In this document: positions 1 to 8,412 of the stretch, piece by piece
How the letters are laid out: the number at the start of each line of letters is the position of its first letter
How positions within the stretch are numbered: position 1 is the first letter of the stretch
Source of the DNA: Pseudoprimorskyibacter insulae
GTDB taxonomy: Bacteria > Pseudomonadota > Alphaproteobacteria > Rhodobacterales > Rhodobacteraceae
Length of the DNA: 64,000 nucleotides
Assembly: GCF_900302505.1 (NCBI RefSeq)
Contig: NZ_OMOJ01000006.1
Coordinates: forward strand, 83,216 to 147,215
Direction of reading: 5' to 3'
The notes under the pieces: model-generated
What the model was told of the DNA's origin: nothing
Databases searched by the model: none
What the model saw: the letters and a program-made list of their open reading frames with translations, nothing else
Program-made: the position numbers and the translations under genes

Positions 1-44
1 GAAGATTATTTTTTCGGCAGCGCAGAAAGAAAATCCTTGAAATG

Positions 45-55
45 CTGCGCCGCAG
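45..55. promoter_or_regulatory. Putative PhaR operator upstream of phasin gene
   Basis: The perfect palindrome CTGC-GCC-GCAG lies about 70 bases before the phasin start. It fits the CTGC-N3-4-GCAG element I recall as the PhaR site of Paracoccus. A second element of the same spacing precedes phaR itself (698-708). Binding is inferred. A further partly similar GCAGCTGCAG lies near 70-80. Confidence 0.6.
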
Positions 56-123
56 CATGCATATTGTTTGCAGCTGCAGAAAAAGCGAGGTGGGCTCGCT
101 CAGCAAGCTAAAGGATTTTTAAG

Positions 124-573
124 ATGGCCAAGACCCAAGATTTCACCGCCCTGATGAAAGACATGATGGGCGCGTTCCCGGTTGACACCGCAGCCATGGA
201 AGACGCTTTCAAAACCACCGCGACGCTGAACGAAAAGCTGTCGGGCGTTGCTCTGGAAGCTGCTGAAAAGTCGGCCGACATTTCGTCCAAGTGGACCAAA
301 GACACCCTGACCAAACTGGCAGACATGTCGAAAGCAAAGGCAGAGCCGGCAGATTACGCAAAAGCCATCACCGATTTCGCATCGGCTCAGGCTGAAGTTG
401 CTGCTGAAAACATGGCCGCCTTTGCTGAGATCGCCAAGAAAGTACAGATGGAAACCGTTGAGCTGATGATGGCTGCCGGCAAAGATCTGTCGGAAGACGC
501 AACTGCCGCAGTGAAGAAGGCCACCAACGACGTGACCGCCGCTGCTAAGAAAGCTGCAACCGCAGCAAAGTAA
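124..573 (+). CDS. phaP: Phasin family protein (PHA granule-associated)
   Basis: Small (149 aa) Ala/Lys-rich protein with no signal peptide and no membrane segment. It is predicted to be largely amphipathic helix, as in phasins that coat polyhydroxyalkanoate granules. The N-terminus (MAKTQDFTALMKDMMGAFP) and the alternating Ala/Glu/Lys helices match alphaproteobacterial PhaP-like proteins. The C-terminus is a Lys/Ala-rich tail (KKATNDVTAAAKKAATAAK). An AAAGGA Shine-Dalgarno sequence sits about 8 bases before the ATG. A strong terminator follows, and then the gene for the granule repressor PhaR, which supports the assignment. PhaR probably represses this gene through the palindrome at 45-55. 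Confidence 0.88.
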   Translation: MAKTQDFTALMKDMMGAFPVDTAAMEDAFKTTATLNEKLSGVALEAAEKSADISSKWTKDTLTKLADMSKAKAEPADYAKAITDFASAQAEVAAENMAAFAEIAKKVQMETVELMMAAGKDLSEDATAAVKKATNDVTAAAKKAATAAK

Positions 574-628
574 GCTGACAAGCTTCGCGACGCTCACTTT
601 CTCCTCCCAAATGTTATGAGCGTCGCTG

Positions 629-664
629 CAAGGCCGGATCTTCAGATCCGGCCTTTTGTTTTTT
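629..664 (+). terminator. Rho-independent terminator of phasin gene
   Basis: Stem AAGGCCGGATC / GATCCGGCCTT with a TTCA loop, followed by a T-rich run. It separates phaP from phaR. Confidence 0.85.
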
Positions 665-697
665 CAATGGCTTGCTTTTGTTCTGCAGTCGCATAAG

Positions 698-708
698 CTG
701 CAATGCAG
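698..708. promoter_or_regulatory. Putative PhaR autoregulatory operator
   Basis: Perfect CTGC-AAT-GCAG palindrome 24 bases before the GTG start of phaR, the same architecture as the site before phaP. An upstream ATG at 703 lies inside this element, which argues that translation starts at the GTG at 733. Confidence 0.6.
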
Positions 709-732
709 CGCCGCACTCTAGGGGAGGGACCC

Positions 733-1275
733 GTGCCAACCACCGATAAGCCACTCTTGATTAAGCGGTATGCCAGCCGTCGTCTGTACAACACCGAAAC
801 GTCTGACTACGTGACCTTGGAAGATATCGCCGGGTTCATTCGTGATGGCCGTGAAGTACAGATCGTCGATCTGAAGTCCGGCGACGACCTGACTCGCCAG
901 TATCTGCTTCAGATCGTGGCTGAGCACGAAAGCCGTGGCGAAAACGTTCTGCCGATCAATGTTCTGACAGATCTGGTCCGCAGCTATACGACGCAAGCGA
1001 CAAGCGTCGTGCCGCAGTTTCTGGCGGCCAGCTTTGATATGTTTCGCGACAGCCAATCGCATTGGGTTGAGAATATGAACAAGGTCAACCCAATGGCCGG
1101 TATTCCGGGGTTTGAGGCCATGCAAGCCCAGCAAGAGGCCTTCTTGAAGGCCATGACGGGCGGGCTAAAGCCGGGCAGCACCGTTCCTGGCACTGAAACC
1201 GGGGGCGAGGATCTGAGCGATATAAAGCGCCAGTTGGCCCAGTTGCAGGAAAAACTGTCGAAGATGGACAAATAA
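733..1275 (+). CDS. phaR: Polyhydroxyalkanoate synthesis repressor PhaR
   Basis: 180 aa with the start at GTG 733, placed just after the purine-rich GGGGAGGGA at 721-729. A longer frame from ATG 703 would place the start inside the operator. Residues 5-70 form the PHB/PHA accumulation regulator DNA-binding domain, with the hallmark IKRYASRRLYNTETSDYVTL. The next part is the PHB-binding region containing FLAASFDMFRDSQ. The C-terminus is a short coiled coil (IKRQLAQLQEKLSKM). PhaR binds both DNA and nascent PHA granules and represses phasin genes until polymer titrates it away. The adjacent phaP is its expected target, and autoregulation is suggested by the palindrome at 698-708. Confidence 0.95.
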   Translation: MPTTDKPLLIKRYASRRLYNTETSDYVTLEDIAGFIRDGREVQIVDLKSGDDLTRQYLLQIVAEHESRGENVLPINVLTDLVRSYTTQATSVVPQFLAASFDMFRDSQSHWVENMNKVNPMAGIPGFEAMQAQQEAFLKAMTGGLKPGSTVPGTETGGEDLSDIKRQLAQLQEKLSKMDK

Positions 1276-1303
1276 AAAGGGCGCCCCTCGGGGCGCCTTT
1301 TTC
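1274..1303. terminator. Bidirectional terminator between phaR and aminotransferase gene
   Basis: Perfect GC-rich hairpin (GGGCGCCCC-tcg-GGGGCGCC) flanked by A5 and T5. It overlaps the phaR stop codon and can serve both convergent genes. Confidence 0.85.
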
Positions 1304-1314
1304 ATCGTGTGGCC

Positions 1315-2529
1315 TTAGGTGCCGTAGGCTTTGACCTGACCGGCGACCGTTTGCGCCGCGTCAATCAGAACGGCGGCCACGGCATCGCATTCCTCCAGCG
1401 TCAGACGGGCGGGCAGGCGGGTATCACAAGCCCGCATCAGCATGGCCCGTGTCTGCGGCAGGTCCGGCATTTCGGGCATGAACTGCCAGTTCCAATAGGC
1501 GCGGGCGTTGTCGGTGCTTTGGCCAAAGACCTGCACCTTGACGCCATGCGCTTCGGCCTCGGCGGCGAAGGCTTTGACCTCATTGTCGCTCATGTCCACC
1601 AGATTGAACTGAAGCGAATCCGGCGCGCGATCTTCGGGCGGCAGTTTGTCCGGCACGTTGATCCAGGGCGAGGCGTTGATCTGCGCGGCCACGTGGTCGT
1701 GGTTGCGGCGGCCATCGGTGATCCGTCGCGGCACCTCGGCCAGCTGGGGGCGTAGCACGGCGGCGCTGAGGTTCGACATGCGCAGATTGTAAAGCGGCAG
1801 TTTGTTCTGCCAGCGCGCAAAAGCGTCGTGCAATTCGGTCGAGTTTTCGCCGCGCGGGCCTTTGTGCTTTTTCCAGTTATGCTCGTAAGCGCCCGACAGG
1901 ATGACGGCCTGCGCGATAATGTCAGGATCGTTTGAGATCATGACCCCGCCTTCACCCCCATTCATCAGCTTGTAGCTTTGGAAGCTGAAGCAGCCGATCT
2001 TGCCGATGGTTCCGATTTTCTGTCCATGCCACGTGGTGCCAAGCGAATGGGCCGCGTCTTCGATCACGGGAATATCGCGCGCATTGCACAGCGCCATGAT
2101 CGCATCCATGTCAGATGTATGCCCGCGCATATGGCTGATGATGACGGCCTGAACGCTGTCCAGCTTGGTCTCAAAATCGGCGATGTCGATGCGATAGTTG
2201 TCGCCCACTTCGCAGAGCACCGGCACACAATCGGCATGCACGATCGACGACGGCACAGCCGCAAATGTAAAGCCGGGGATCATCACCCGCGCGTCGCGGG
2301 GCAGGCCAAGCGCCTTGAGCGACAGGAACAGCGCCGCAGAACAGCTGCTTACGCAAAGCGCGTATTTCACGCCCATCATCTGGGCGAATTCGGCTTCCAG
2401 CAGGGTCACCGGTGCGTTTTCAGAGGCGGTGTAACGGAACAAATCGCCAGAGGCCATAAGCCGGTCGATCTCGGCGCGGGCCGCGTCTGGGATCGGCTCT
2501 GCGTCGTGCATGTTGGGCATATCGGACAT
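1315..2529 (-). CDS. DegT/DnrJ/EryC1/StrS-family PLP aminotransferase
   Basis: 404 aa fold-type I PLP enzyme of the sugar aminotransferase family. The cofactor lysine lies in SFQSYKLMNGGEGG, preceded by the VIEDAAHSLG motif (Asp contacts the pyridine nitrogen). The N-terminal CVSSCSAALFLSLKALGL segment binds phosphate. Family members usually transaminate nucleotide-linked keto-sugars, but some act on amino-cyclitols or small amines. No sugar-nucleotide genes lie nearby. Instead it is followed on the same strand by a polyamine-type catabolic operon, from which it is separated by about 115 bases, so it may act on an amine-derived substrate. Family certain, substrate unknown. Alternative Met starts at residues 4 and 7 are possible. 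Confidence 0.85.
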   Translation of the reverse strand: MSDMPNMHDAEPIPDAARAEIDRLMASGDLFRYTASENAPVTLLEAEFAQMMGVKYALCVSSCSAALFLSLKALGLPRDARVMIPGFTFAAVPSSIVHADCVPVLCEVGDNYRIDIADFETKLDSVQAVIISHMRGHTSDMDAIMALCNARDIPVIEDAAHSLGTTWHGQKIGTIGKIGCFSFQSYKLMNGGEGGVMISNDPDIIAQAVILSGAYEHNWKKHKGPRGENSTELHDAFARWQNKLPLYNLRMSNLSAAVLRPQLAEVPRRITDGRRNHDHVAAQINASPWINVPDKLPPEDRAPDSLQFNLVDMSDNEVKAFAAEAEAHGVKVQVFGQSTDNARAYWNWQFMPEMPDLPQTRAMLMRACDTRLPARLTLEECDAVAAVLIDAAQTVAGQVKAYGT

Positions 2530-2645
2530 ATTTCAAAATCCTGAAACTTCACTTTGGAAATAGTAAATTAAGCGGGCGGGAAAGCCAAGCAGATCGCCCT
2601 GCACTGATGGTCGCGGGGGCTGTCAAAAGTGAAAGCGTTGGAAGA

Positions 2646-3950
2646 TCAAACGCCTAGGCGGTCGCGCAGCGAAAACCACGTCATGGCAAGCGCCAAAAGC
2701 GGGCTACGGAAGGCCGTACCGCCCGGAAAGCGCGGGGTTGGGACGGCGGCCATAGCATCAAATCCGGCGGCTTGTCCTTCGATGGCAAGGGCCATCAATT
2801 GGCCCGCGTGTACCGCCGTGCCAAGGCCGTGGCCGGAATAGCCCGAGGCCGTCAGGATGTTGCGGTCCAGCCGCGCCAGATTGGGCATTCGGGTCATGGT
2901 AATCGCCAGCGTGCCGCCCCAGGCATAGTCAATACGAACGTCGCGCAGGTGCGGATACACCTTGGTCATCGGCTTGCGCACCACCGCCGCGATATTCCTG
3001 GGGAAGCGGTAGCCATAGCTTTCACCACCGCCGAACAGCAGGCGGTTGTCATGGCTGAGGCGAAAATAGTTCACTACGAATTTCGAATCCGCGACCGCCA
3101 CATCTTCGGTCAACACGCGGGCGGCATCATCGCCCAGCGGTTCGGTTGCGACGATGAAATTGTTGATCGGCATGACCCGTTTCGGCACGCGATGATCCAG
3201 CTTGCCCAGATAGCCGTTGCCCGCCAGAACGACGTGATCGGCAACAACGCTGCCATCGACGGTCTGGACGGTGACTTTCGCGCCGCGCTCGATATCCAGC
3301 ACTTGCGATTGTTCGTGCAGCACCGCGCCCGCGCGTTCAGCGGCATCGGCCAGCCCCAGCGCAAAGCGCAAAGGGTGTAGATGCGCCGCGCCCCGGTCAA
3401 TCAGCCCGCCGACATAATCGGGCGAGGGGCACATGGCGTGGCATTCCTCGGCGTTCAGGGGGTGGATCTGATCGTAGCCATAGTCGGTCTGCAAATGCCG
3501 GGCATAGCTTTGCAGCTCCTCTGCCTCGGCTTGGGTCGATCCGGTCCAGGCCACGCCGGGTTTGAGGTAACAGTCAATCTGGTGCTGCGCGATCAGGGAT
3601 TTGACCAGCGCCTTGGCATCTTCGCCCAAGTCCCACAGGTGGCGGGCATGGTCGGGGCCCATCATCTTTTCCAGCTTGCGTTGGTCCTGCCGTTGGCCGC
3701 TGCCCAATTGCCCGCCATTGCGGCCCGACGCACCAAAGCCCGCCCTGTGCGCCTCAAGGACGATGACCTTCAATCCTGCCTCGGCCATGTGCAGCGCCGC
3801 CGACAGCCCGGTGTAGCCCGCGCCGATCACGCAGACATCCGCTGTTTCCTGCCCCTTCAGGGCAGTGCGGGGCGCTTTGATATCGGCGGTCGCGGCATAC
3901 CAGCTATCGGGGTATTGGCCGGATTGGTCGTTCGAATAGAGCAGGTTCAT
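2646..3950 (-). CDS. puuB: FAD-dependent amine oxidoreductase, gamma-glutamylputrescine oxidase-like
   Basis: 434 aa DAO-family flavoprotein. The N-terminal dinucleotide fold is VCVIGAGYTGLSAALHMAE (about residues 39-57), followed by the family motif GFGASGRNGGQLGSGQ. A C-terminal FAD segment reads SGYSGHGLGTAVHAGQL. This arrangement is typical of PuuB/OrdL proteins, which oxidise the free amine of gamma-glutamylated polyamines or related amines to an aldehyde. It lies 7 bases after a glutamine-synthetase-like ligase and closes an operon that starts with an ABC importer. The symbol is by family resemblance; the true substrate (putrescine, ethanolamine, other amines) is not shown by the sequence. 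Confidence 0.8.
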   Translation of the reverse strand: MNLLYSNDQSGQYPDSWYAATADIKAPRTALKGQETADVCVIGAGYTGLSAALHMAEAGLKVIVLEAHRAGFGASGRNGGQLGSGQRQDQRKLEKMMGPDHARHLWDLGEDAKALVKSLIAQHQIDCYLKPGVAWTGSTQAEAEELQSYARHLQTDYGYDQIHPLNAEECHAMCPSPDYVGGLIDRGAAHLHPLRFALGLADAAERAGAVLHEQSQVLDIERGAKVTVQTVDGSVVADHVVLAGNGYLGKLDHRVPKRVMPINNFIVATEPLGDDAARVLTEDVAVADSKFVVNYFRLSHDNRLLFGGGESYGYRFPRNIAAVVRKPMTKVYPHLRDVRIDYAWGGTLAITMTRMPNLARLDRNILTASGYSGHGLGTAVHAGQLMALAIEGQAAGFDAMAAVPTPRFPGGTAFRSPLLALAMTWFSLRDRLGV

Positions 3951-3957
3951 ACGGGCT

Positions 3958-5319
3958 TTAGACGTTCAGCAACAGGTGTTCACGTTCCCACGGAGAAATC
4001 ACCTGAAGGAATTCTTGGTATTCGGTGCGTTTGACGATGGAATAGACGCGGCAGAAATCCGGGCCCAGCACCTCTTGCATCGGTTTGCAGTCGTCGAACA
4101 GATCCAGCGCATCGCCCAGCACATTGGGGATTTCGCCGTCGCCCTCGTAGGCGTCACCGCGATATTGCTTGGTTGGGCGCAGGCCCTCTTTCATGCCCAG
4201 ATAGCCCGCCGCCAAAGAGGCCGCGATGCCAAGGTATGGGTTGCAGTCCATTCCCGCCAGACGGTTTTCCACCCGGCGCGAATCCGGCGAGGACAGCGGA
4301 ATGCGGATGCCGGTGGTGCGGTTGTCCCGACCCCATTCAAGATTGATCGGGGCGGCGTGGTCGCGCACGTAGCGGCGATAGCTGTTCACATAGGGCGCCA
4401 TTACGGCAATCACCGACGGCAGGTATTTCTGAAGCCCGCCGATGAAGTTGTAGAACGCGTCGGTTTCGCCGTCATGCGGGCCTGAAAACATGTTCCGACC
4501 CGTTTCGATATCCAGCACCGAATGGTGAATATGCATGGCGCTGCCCGGCTCATTGGCGATGGGCTTGGCCATGAAGGTCGCAAAACAGTTGTGGCGCAGG
4601 GCAGCTTCGCGGATCAGGCGTTTGAAGTAAAACACCTCATCGGCCAGCTTGACCGGGTTGCCATGGCGCAGGTTGATTTCCAATTGGCCGGCGCCGCCTT
4701 CTTGGGTGATGCCGTCAATCTCAAAGCCCTGGGCCTCGGCGAAATCATAGATGTCGTCGATGACCGGGCCAAATTCATCCACGGCGGTCATGCTATAGGC
4801 CTGACGCGCGGCGGCCGGACGGCCCGAACGGCCCATCATCGGTTCGATTTCCTTGGCCGGATCAAGATTGCGGGCCACCAGATAGAATTCCATCTCGGGG
4901 GCGACCACGGGCTTCCAACCTTCAGCCAGGTACAGATCCATCACCCGCCTCAGCACGTTGCGCGGTGCATAGGGAATGCGGCGGTCCTTGCGGTCATAGG
5001 CGTCGTGGATCACCTGAAGCGTGACGTCCCCCGTCCAAGGCGCGGCGGTGGCGGTGGACATGTCCGGCTTCAGGATCATATCGCGTTCGATAAAGCCTTC
5101 GTCCTCATCCGCAGCTTCGCCCCAGTCGCCGGTGATGGTCTGGAAAAAGATGCTGTCGGGCAGGTGAAAATGCTGTTGGCGGATGAACTTGCTTGCAGGC
5201 ACGGCCTTGCCCCGCGCGATCCCCGGCAGGTCCGAGATGACGCATTCCACCTCATCCAGCCGCTGTTCCGTTACATAGGCGCGGGCGGCCTCGGGCAGGT
5301 CATCGGTCCAATCGCTCAT
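3958..5319 (-). CDS. puuA: Glutamine synthetase family protein, gamma-glutamylpolyamine synthetase-like
   Basis: 453 aa with the N-terminal beta-grasp and C-terminal catalytic domain of glutamine synthetase. Visible catalytic features are MEFYLVAR (metal Glu), EGGAGQLEINLRHGNP, AMHIHHSVLD (ATP/metal His) and RDNRTTGIRIPLSSP. It lacks the adenylylation-loop context of true GlnA and fits the PuuA/GlnA3 class that ligates glutamate to a polyamine or amine with ATP. Its ATG overlaps the stop of the upstream amidotransferase by 4 bases (ATGA), and it is followed by the amine oxidoreductase. This is the standard order for glutamylation followed by oxidation. It is one of two such ligases in the operon. 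Confidence 0.82.
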   Translation of the reverse strand: MSDWTDDLPEAARAYVTEQRLDEVECVISDLPGIARGKAVPASKFIRQQHFHLPDSIFFQTITGDWGEAADEDEGFIERDMILKPDMSTATAAPWTGDVTLQVIHDAYDRKDRRIPYAPRNVLRRVMDLYLAEGWKPVVAPEMEFYLVARNLDPAKEIEPMMGRSGRPAAARQAYSMTAVDEFGPVIDDIYDFAEAQGFEIDGITQEGGAGQLEINLRHGNPVKLADEVFYFKRLIREAALRHNCFATFMAKPIANEPGSAMHIHHSVLDIETGRNMFSGPHDGETDAFYNFIGGLQKYLPSVIAVMAPYVNSYRRYVRDHAAPINLEWGRDNRTTGIRIPLSSPDSRRVENRLAGMDCNPYLGIAASLAAGYLGMKEGLRPTKQYRGDAYEGDGEIPNVLGDALDLFDDCKPMQEVLGPDFCRVYSIVKRTEYQEFLQVISPWEREHLLLNV

Positions 5320-5999
5320 GCAAGGGTTCCTGTCTTGAAGAAGGTTTCAAATTCGTCGGCAAGGCGCTGGGTTGCCAAGGGCGTCTCAATCCGGTCATTG
5401 GCCGTATCAATCAGCGGCTGCGGCACTACGCCGGGTGCGCGCAAATCGATCAGGCCTTTGACCACGTCATGGCCGAATTCGGGGTGCGGCTGCACGGTAT
5501 AGGCATGACCGGGATACAGCAGCGCCGCATGGGCGCAAAAATCGGTCTTGGCCACGGTTTCCGCCCCTTCGGGCGGGGTTACGACCTGATCCTGATGCCA
5601 GGCGTTCAGGCGGCGGGTTTCATCGCCAAAGGCATAATCCGTGGCGCCGATTGACCAGCCACCATCAAATTTGCGCACATCGCCGCCAAGCGCCTGCGCG
5701 ATGATCTGGTGGCCAAAGCACACGCCAATCAGCGGCTTGCCAGCGGTGTAGATGTCGCGGATCAGCGCCTCAAGCGGGGGCAGCCACGCGTGGTCCTCAT
5801 AGACCCCATGGCGCGATCCGGTGATCAGCCAGCCATCCTGCGCCTCTGGCCCATCAGGGAATTCGCCGTTCACCACGGCATAGGTGGTAAAGTCAAAGCC
5901 GCGCCCATCCAGAAGACGGGCGAACATGTCTGGGTATTCGCCCAACTGCTGCGCAAGCTCAGACGGGACGAGGCCGGTTTGAAGAATTCCGATTTTCAT
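5316..5999 (-). CDS. Class I glutamine amidotransferase-like protein
   Basis: 227 aa. The nucleophile elbow GVCFGHQIIAQALGG gives the catalytic Cys near residue 95; the His lies in VQPHPEFG, and a Glu follows in the same motif. This is the COG0518 (GMP-synthase-like) type rather than the peptidase C26 form of E. coli PuuD, but it occupies the position expected of the enzyme that hydrolyses a gamma-glutamyl intermediate (gamma-glutamyl-GABA) back to glutamate. It lies between two glutamine-synthetase-like genes and is translationally coupled to the downstream one. The role is inferred from context. Confidence 0.8.
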   Translation of the reverse strand: MKIGILQTGLVPSELAQQLGEYPDMFARLLDGRGFDFTTYAVVNGEFPDGPEAQDGWLITGSRHGVYEDHAWLPPLEALIRDIYTAGKPLIGVCFGHQIIAQALGGDVRKFDGGWSIGATDYAFGDETRRLNAWHQDQVVTPPEGAETVAKTDFCAHAALLYPGHAYTVQPHPEFGHDVVKGLIDLRAPGVVPQPLIDTANDRIETPLATQRLADEFETFFKTGTLA

Positions 6000-6059
6000 G
6001 GGTCACCAATAGGGTTGTACCAGTAAGGTACGGTCAGGGGCGGTGCAGAACAAGACGGC

Positions 6060-7409
6060 TCAGACCGTGTCGAGATAAATTTCCACCTGCTCGGTCGCGC
6101 TCAGTTCGGCCATATAGTGCAGTTCCTGCCGTTTGGTCAGAACCATGTTGCGGATCAATTCCTTAGGGAAAATCCGCGGCATGATGGTGCTGTTTTCAAA
6201 GGCGGTGATGGCGTCGCCCCACGTTCCGGCGATCTGCGGCAGGTCTTGGGCGTAGGAATTGCCGCGAATAGGTTCAGGCGGCTGGGTTTGATCCTCAATC
6301 CCATTCAGCGCCGCGCCAAGGATTGCGGCCAGCGTCAGGTACGGGTTCACATCGCCGCCCGACACGCGGTGCTCAATCCGGCGGCCTTTGTGGTTGCCAC
6401 CGGGAATGCGTAGCGCCGCCGTGCGGTTTTCATAGCCCCAGCACATGCCGGTCGGCGCATGGGCGTCGGGCACCATTCGGTCATAGCTGTTCTGGTGCGG
6501 GGCAAAGATCAGCGTGCTGTCATACATCGCCTCAAGGCATCCGCCCACCGCATGCATAAGCGTCGAGGTGCCCTTGGCCGTGCCATCGTCAAAGATGTTT
6601 TTGCCCGCGTAATCCAGCACGGAAAAATGCGTGTGCATGCCCGATCCGGCGTAATCTTCATAGGGTTTGGCCATGAAGGAGGCGGCAAAGCCGTGGCGGC
6701 GGGCAATTCCCTTGACCAGCATCTTGAACAGCCAGGCATCGTCGGCGGCGCGCAGGGCGTCATCCTGATGCATCATATTGACCTCAAACTGGCCCAGCCC
6801 CGCCTCGGAAATCGCGGTATCGGCGGGAATGTCCATCGCTTCACAGGCGTCATACAGATCGGTGAAGAAGCTGTCGAAAGCATCCAGCGCCCGGATCGAC
6901 AGAACCTCAGCCGCCTTGCGCCGCTTGCCCGACCGGGGCGATACAGGCACGGTCAGCTTCTTACCGCTGTCATCGATCAAAAAGAACTCCAGCTCCATCG
7001 CGACAACGGGTGTCATGCCGTTCATCCGATACCGGTCCACCACGGCCCGCAAGGCGTGGCGCGGATCACCGGCAAAGGGTTCGCCATTTTCGCGGAACAT
7101 CCACAGCGGCAACAGGGCAGTCGGCGCCTCTAGCCACGGCATAGGCACAAAGCCTCGTTCCGTGGGCCGCAATACGCCGTCGGCATCGCCAGTGTCGAAC
7201 ACCAGCGGGCTGTCGTCGATATCCTCGCCCCAAATGTCCAGATTCATCGCCGACAGTGGAAAGCGCGTGCCATCCTCAACCACCTTATCGGCAAAGCGCG
7301 CCGGAACCCGTTTGCCGCGCGACTGTCCGTTCAAGTCGGCCGCCGCACAGCGAAAGGTGCGGATTTGGGGGTTCTTGCGCAGGAAGTGTCGGGTTTGGGA
7401 AAAGCTCAT
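6060..7409 (-). CDS. Second glutamine synthetase family ligase
   Basis: 449 aa paralogue of the ligase at 3958-5319. Conserved features are MELEFFLIDD, EAGLGQFEVNMMHQDD, GSGMHTHFSVLD and YENRTAALRIPGG. The catalytic core is intact, so it should be an active ATP-dependent gamma-glutamyl ligase. True nitrogen-assimilating GlnA is unlikely given the divergent N-terminus and the operon. Two divergent ligases in one operon suggest two amine substrates or a two-step route. It begins 58 bases after the permease at 7467-8273. Confidence 0.82.
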   Translation of the reverse strand: MSFSQTRHFLRKNPQIRTFRCAAADLNGQSRGKRVPARFADKVVEDGTRFPLSAMNLDIWGEDIDDSPLVFDTGDADGVLRPTERGFVPMPWLEAPTALLPLWMFRENGEPFAGDPRHALRAVVDRYRMNGMTPVVAMELEFFLIDDSGKKLTVPVSPRSGKRRKAAEVLSIRALDAFDSFFTDLYDACEAMDIPADTAISEAGLGQFEVNMMHQDDALRAADDAWLFKMLVKGIARRHGFAASFMAKPYEDYAGSGMHTHFSVLDYAGKNIFDDGTAKGTSTLMHAVGGCLEAMYDSTLIFAPHQNSYDRMVPDAHAPTGMCWGYENRTAALRIPGGNHKGRRIEHRVSGGDVNPYLTLAAILGAALNGIEDQTQPPEPIRGNSYAQDLPQIAGTWGDAITAFENSTIMPRIFPKELIRNMVLTKRQELHYMAELSATEQVEIYLDTV

Positions 7410-7466
7410 CTCAGGCCATCTTGTTGTTATTCTTGTCGTATCGCCACGCTCGCACCAAACACGCCT

Positions 7467-8273
7467 TTAGCGCAGCAACCTGGGCTTCAGCTTCAGACGC
7501 GGGCGGTCATTCTGCGGCAAATGCCGGTTCAGACGGCGGTTCACGATGCCAAACAGGGTGATGATGATCAGCGTCAGCAAGATGAAGTACCCCGCCAGAA
7601 TGGGGTAGGGGATGAAGGGGTTGAAGGTCTTGTCTGCGAAGTAACTGGCGTAATAAAGCGCATCGCCCTGCTGTTGCCGCGCCGGGAAGCCGGAAAAGAA
7701 CACCAGCGTCGTGGCATGGAACAAAAAGATCGCTTCATTCGTATAGGCGGGCCATGCCAGCCGCAGCATGGTCGGCCATGTGATCTTGCGGAACTTGGAC
7801 CAGCCTTTGAACCCATAGGCATCGGCGGCCTCAATGTCGCCCTTGGGGACAGACATCAGCGCGCCGTAGAAAATCTCGCCGGAATAGGCGGCGGTGTTCA
7901 GGATCAGCACCACCAGCGCCCCGGACCATGCCGAGGTAAAGACCGATGCCGCCGGAAAGCTGGACTTCAGGCTGAGGAACAGGAAGTAGGCAAAGAAGAA
8001 CTGGATGAACAACGGCGAGCCGCGAAACAGAAAGATGAACCATTCCGACAGTTTGCGCCACAACGCGCTTTGCGAGGCTTTGCCAAGCGCAACTGCCGTC
8101 GCCAGCATGAAGCCAACGATCACCGACAGCACGCCGAAATAGATGTTCCACAGCATGCCCGATCCAATCAGGACCACCTGTTGGCAAATGGTTAACTCGT
8201 CCCGCGGTAAAAGCCGCTCGCCATAGCCCAGCGAACGCAATCCGTAATCGGCCAGCGTTTCCCAGCAACTCAT
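7467..8273 (-). CDS. ABC transporter permease, polar amino acid/opine type (HisM-like)
   Basis: 268 aa inner-membrane protein with about five membrane segments and the EAA loop (AADAYGFKGWSKFRKITWPTMLRLAWP) that contacts the ATPase. The FLFRGSPLFIQFFF motif is characteristic of the His/Glu/Gln/Arg/opine family. It forms a heteromeric channel with the permease at 8413-9285. An intergenic repeat (8291-8351) lies between the two permease genes, which makes an unusual 139-base gap inside a transporter operon. Confidence 0.87.
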   Translation of the reverse strand: MSCWETLADYGLRSLGYGERLLPRDELTICQQVVLIGSGMLWNIYFGVLSVIVGFMLATAVALGKASQSALWRKLSEWFIFLFRGSPLFIQFFFAYFLFLSLKSSFPAASVFTSAWSGALVVLILNTAAYSGEIFYGALMSVPKGDIEAADAYGFKGWSKFRKITWPTMLRLAWPAYTNEAIFLFHATTLVFFSGFPARQQQGDALYYASYFADKTFNPFIPYPILAGYFILLTLIIITLFGIVNRRLNRHLPQNDRPRLKLKPRLLR

Positions 8274-8290
8274 CTGAAAACGCCCCCGTG

Positions 8291-8351
8291 TATTTTCTGA
8301 CCCGAAATATCCCGGGGGGCACGCGCGTCAGCGCGGGCGGGGCAGAGCCCC
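8291..8351 (+). repeat. Dispersed intergenic repeat, family A, copy 1
   Basis: Starts TATTTTCTGACCCGAAATAT, then CCCGGGGGG, a short GCGCG hairpin (GCGCGTCAGCGCG) and GGGGCAGAGCCCC. Related copies are at 33779-33852 and 51608-51667. All are intergenic. REP-like nature is inferred from recurrence. Confidence 0.75.
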
Positions 8352-8412
8352 AATTTCAGGCCGTTGTCCAAAGGCGCGGCGGCCCCAGAGACTAGATCCA
8401 ACCAAACCATCC

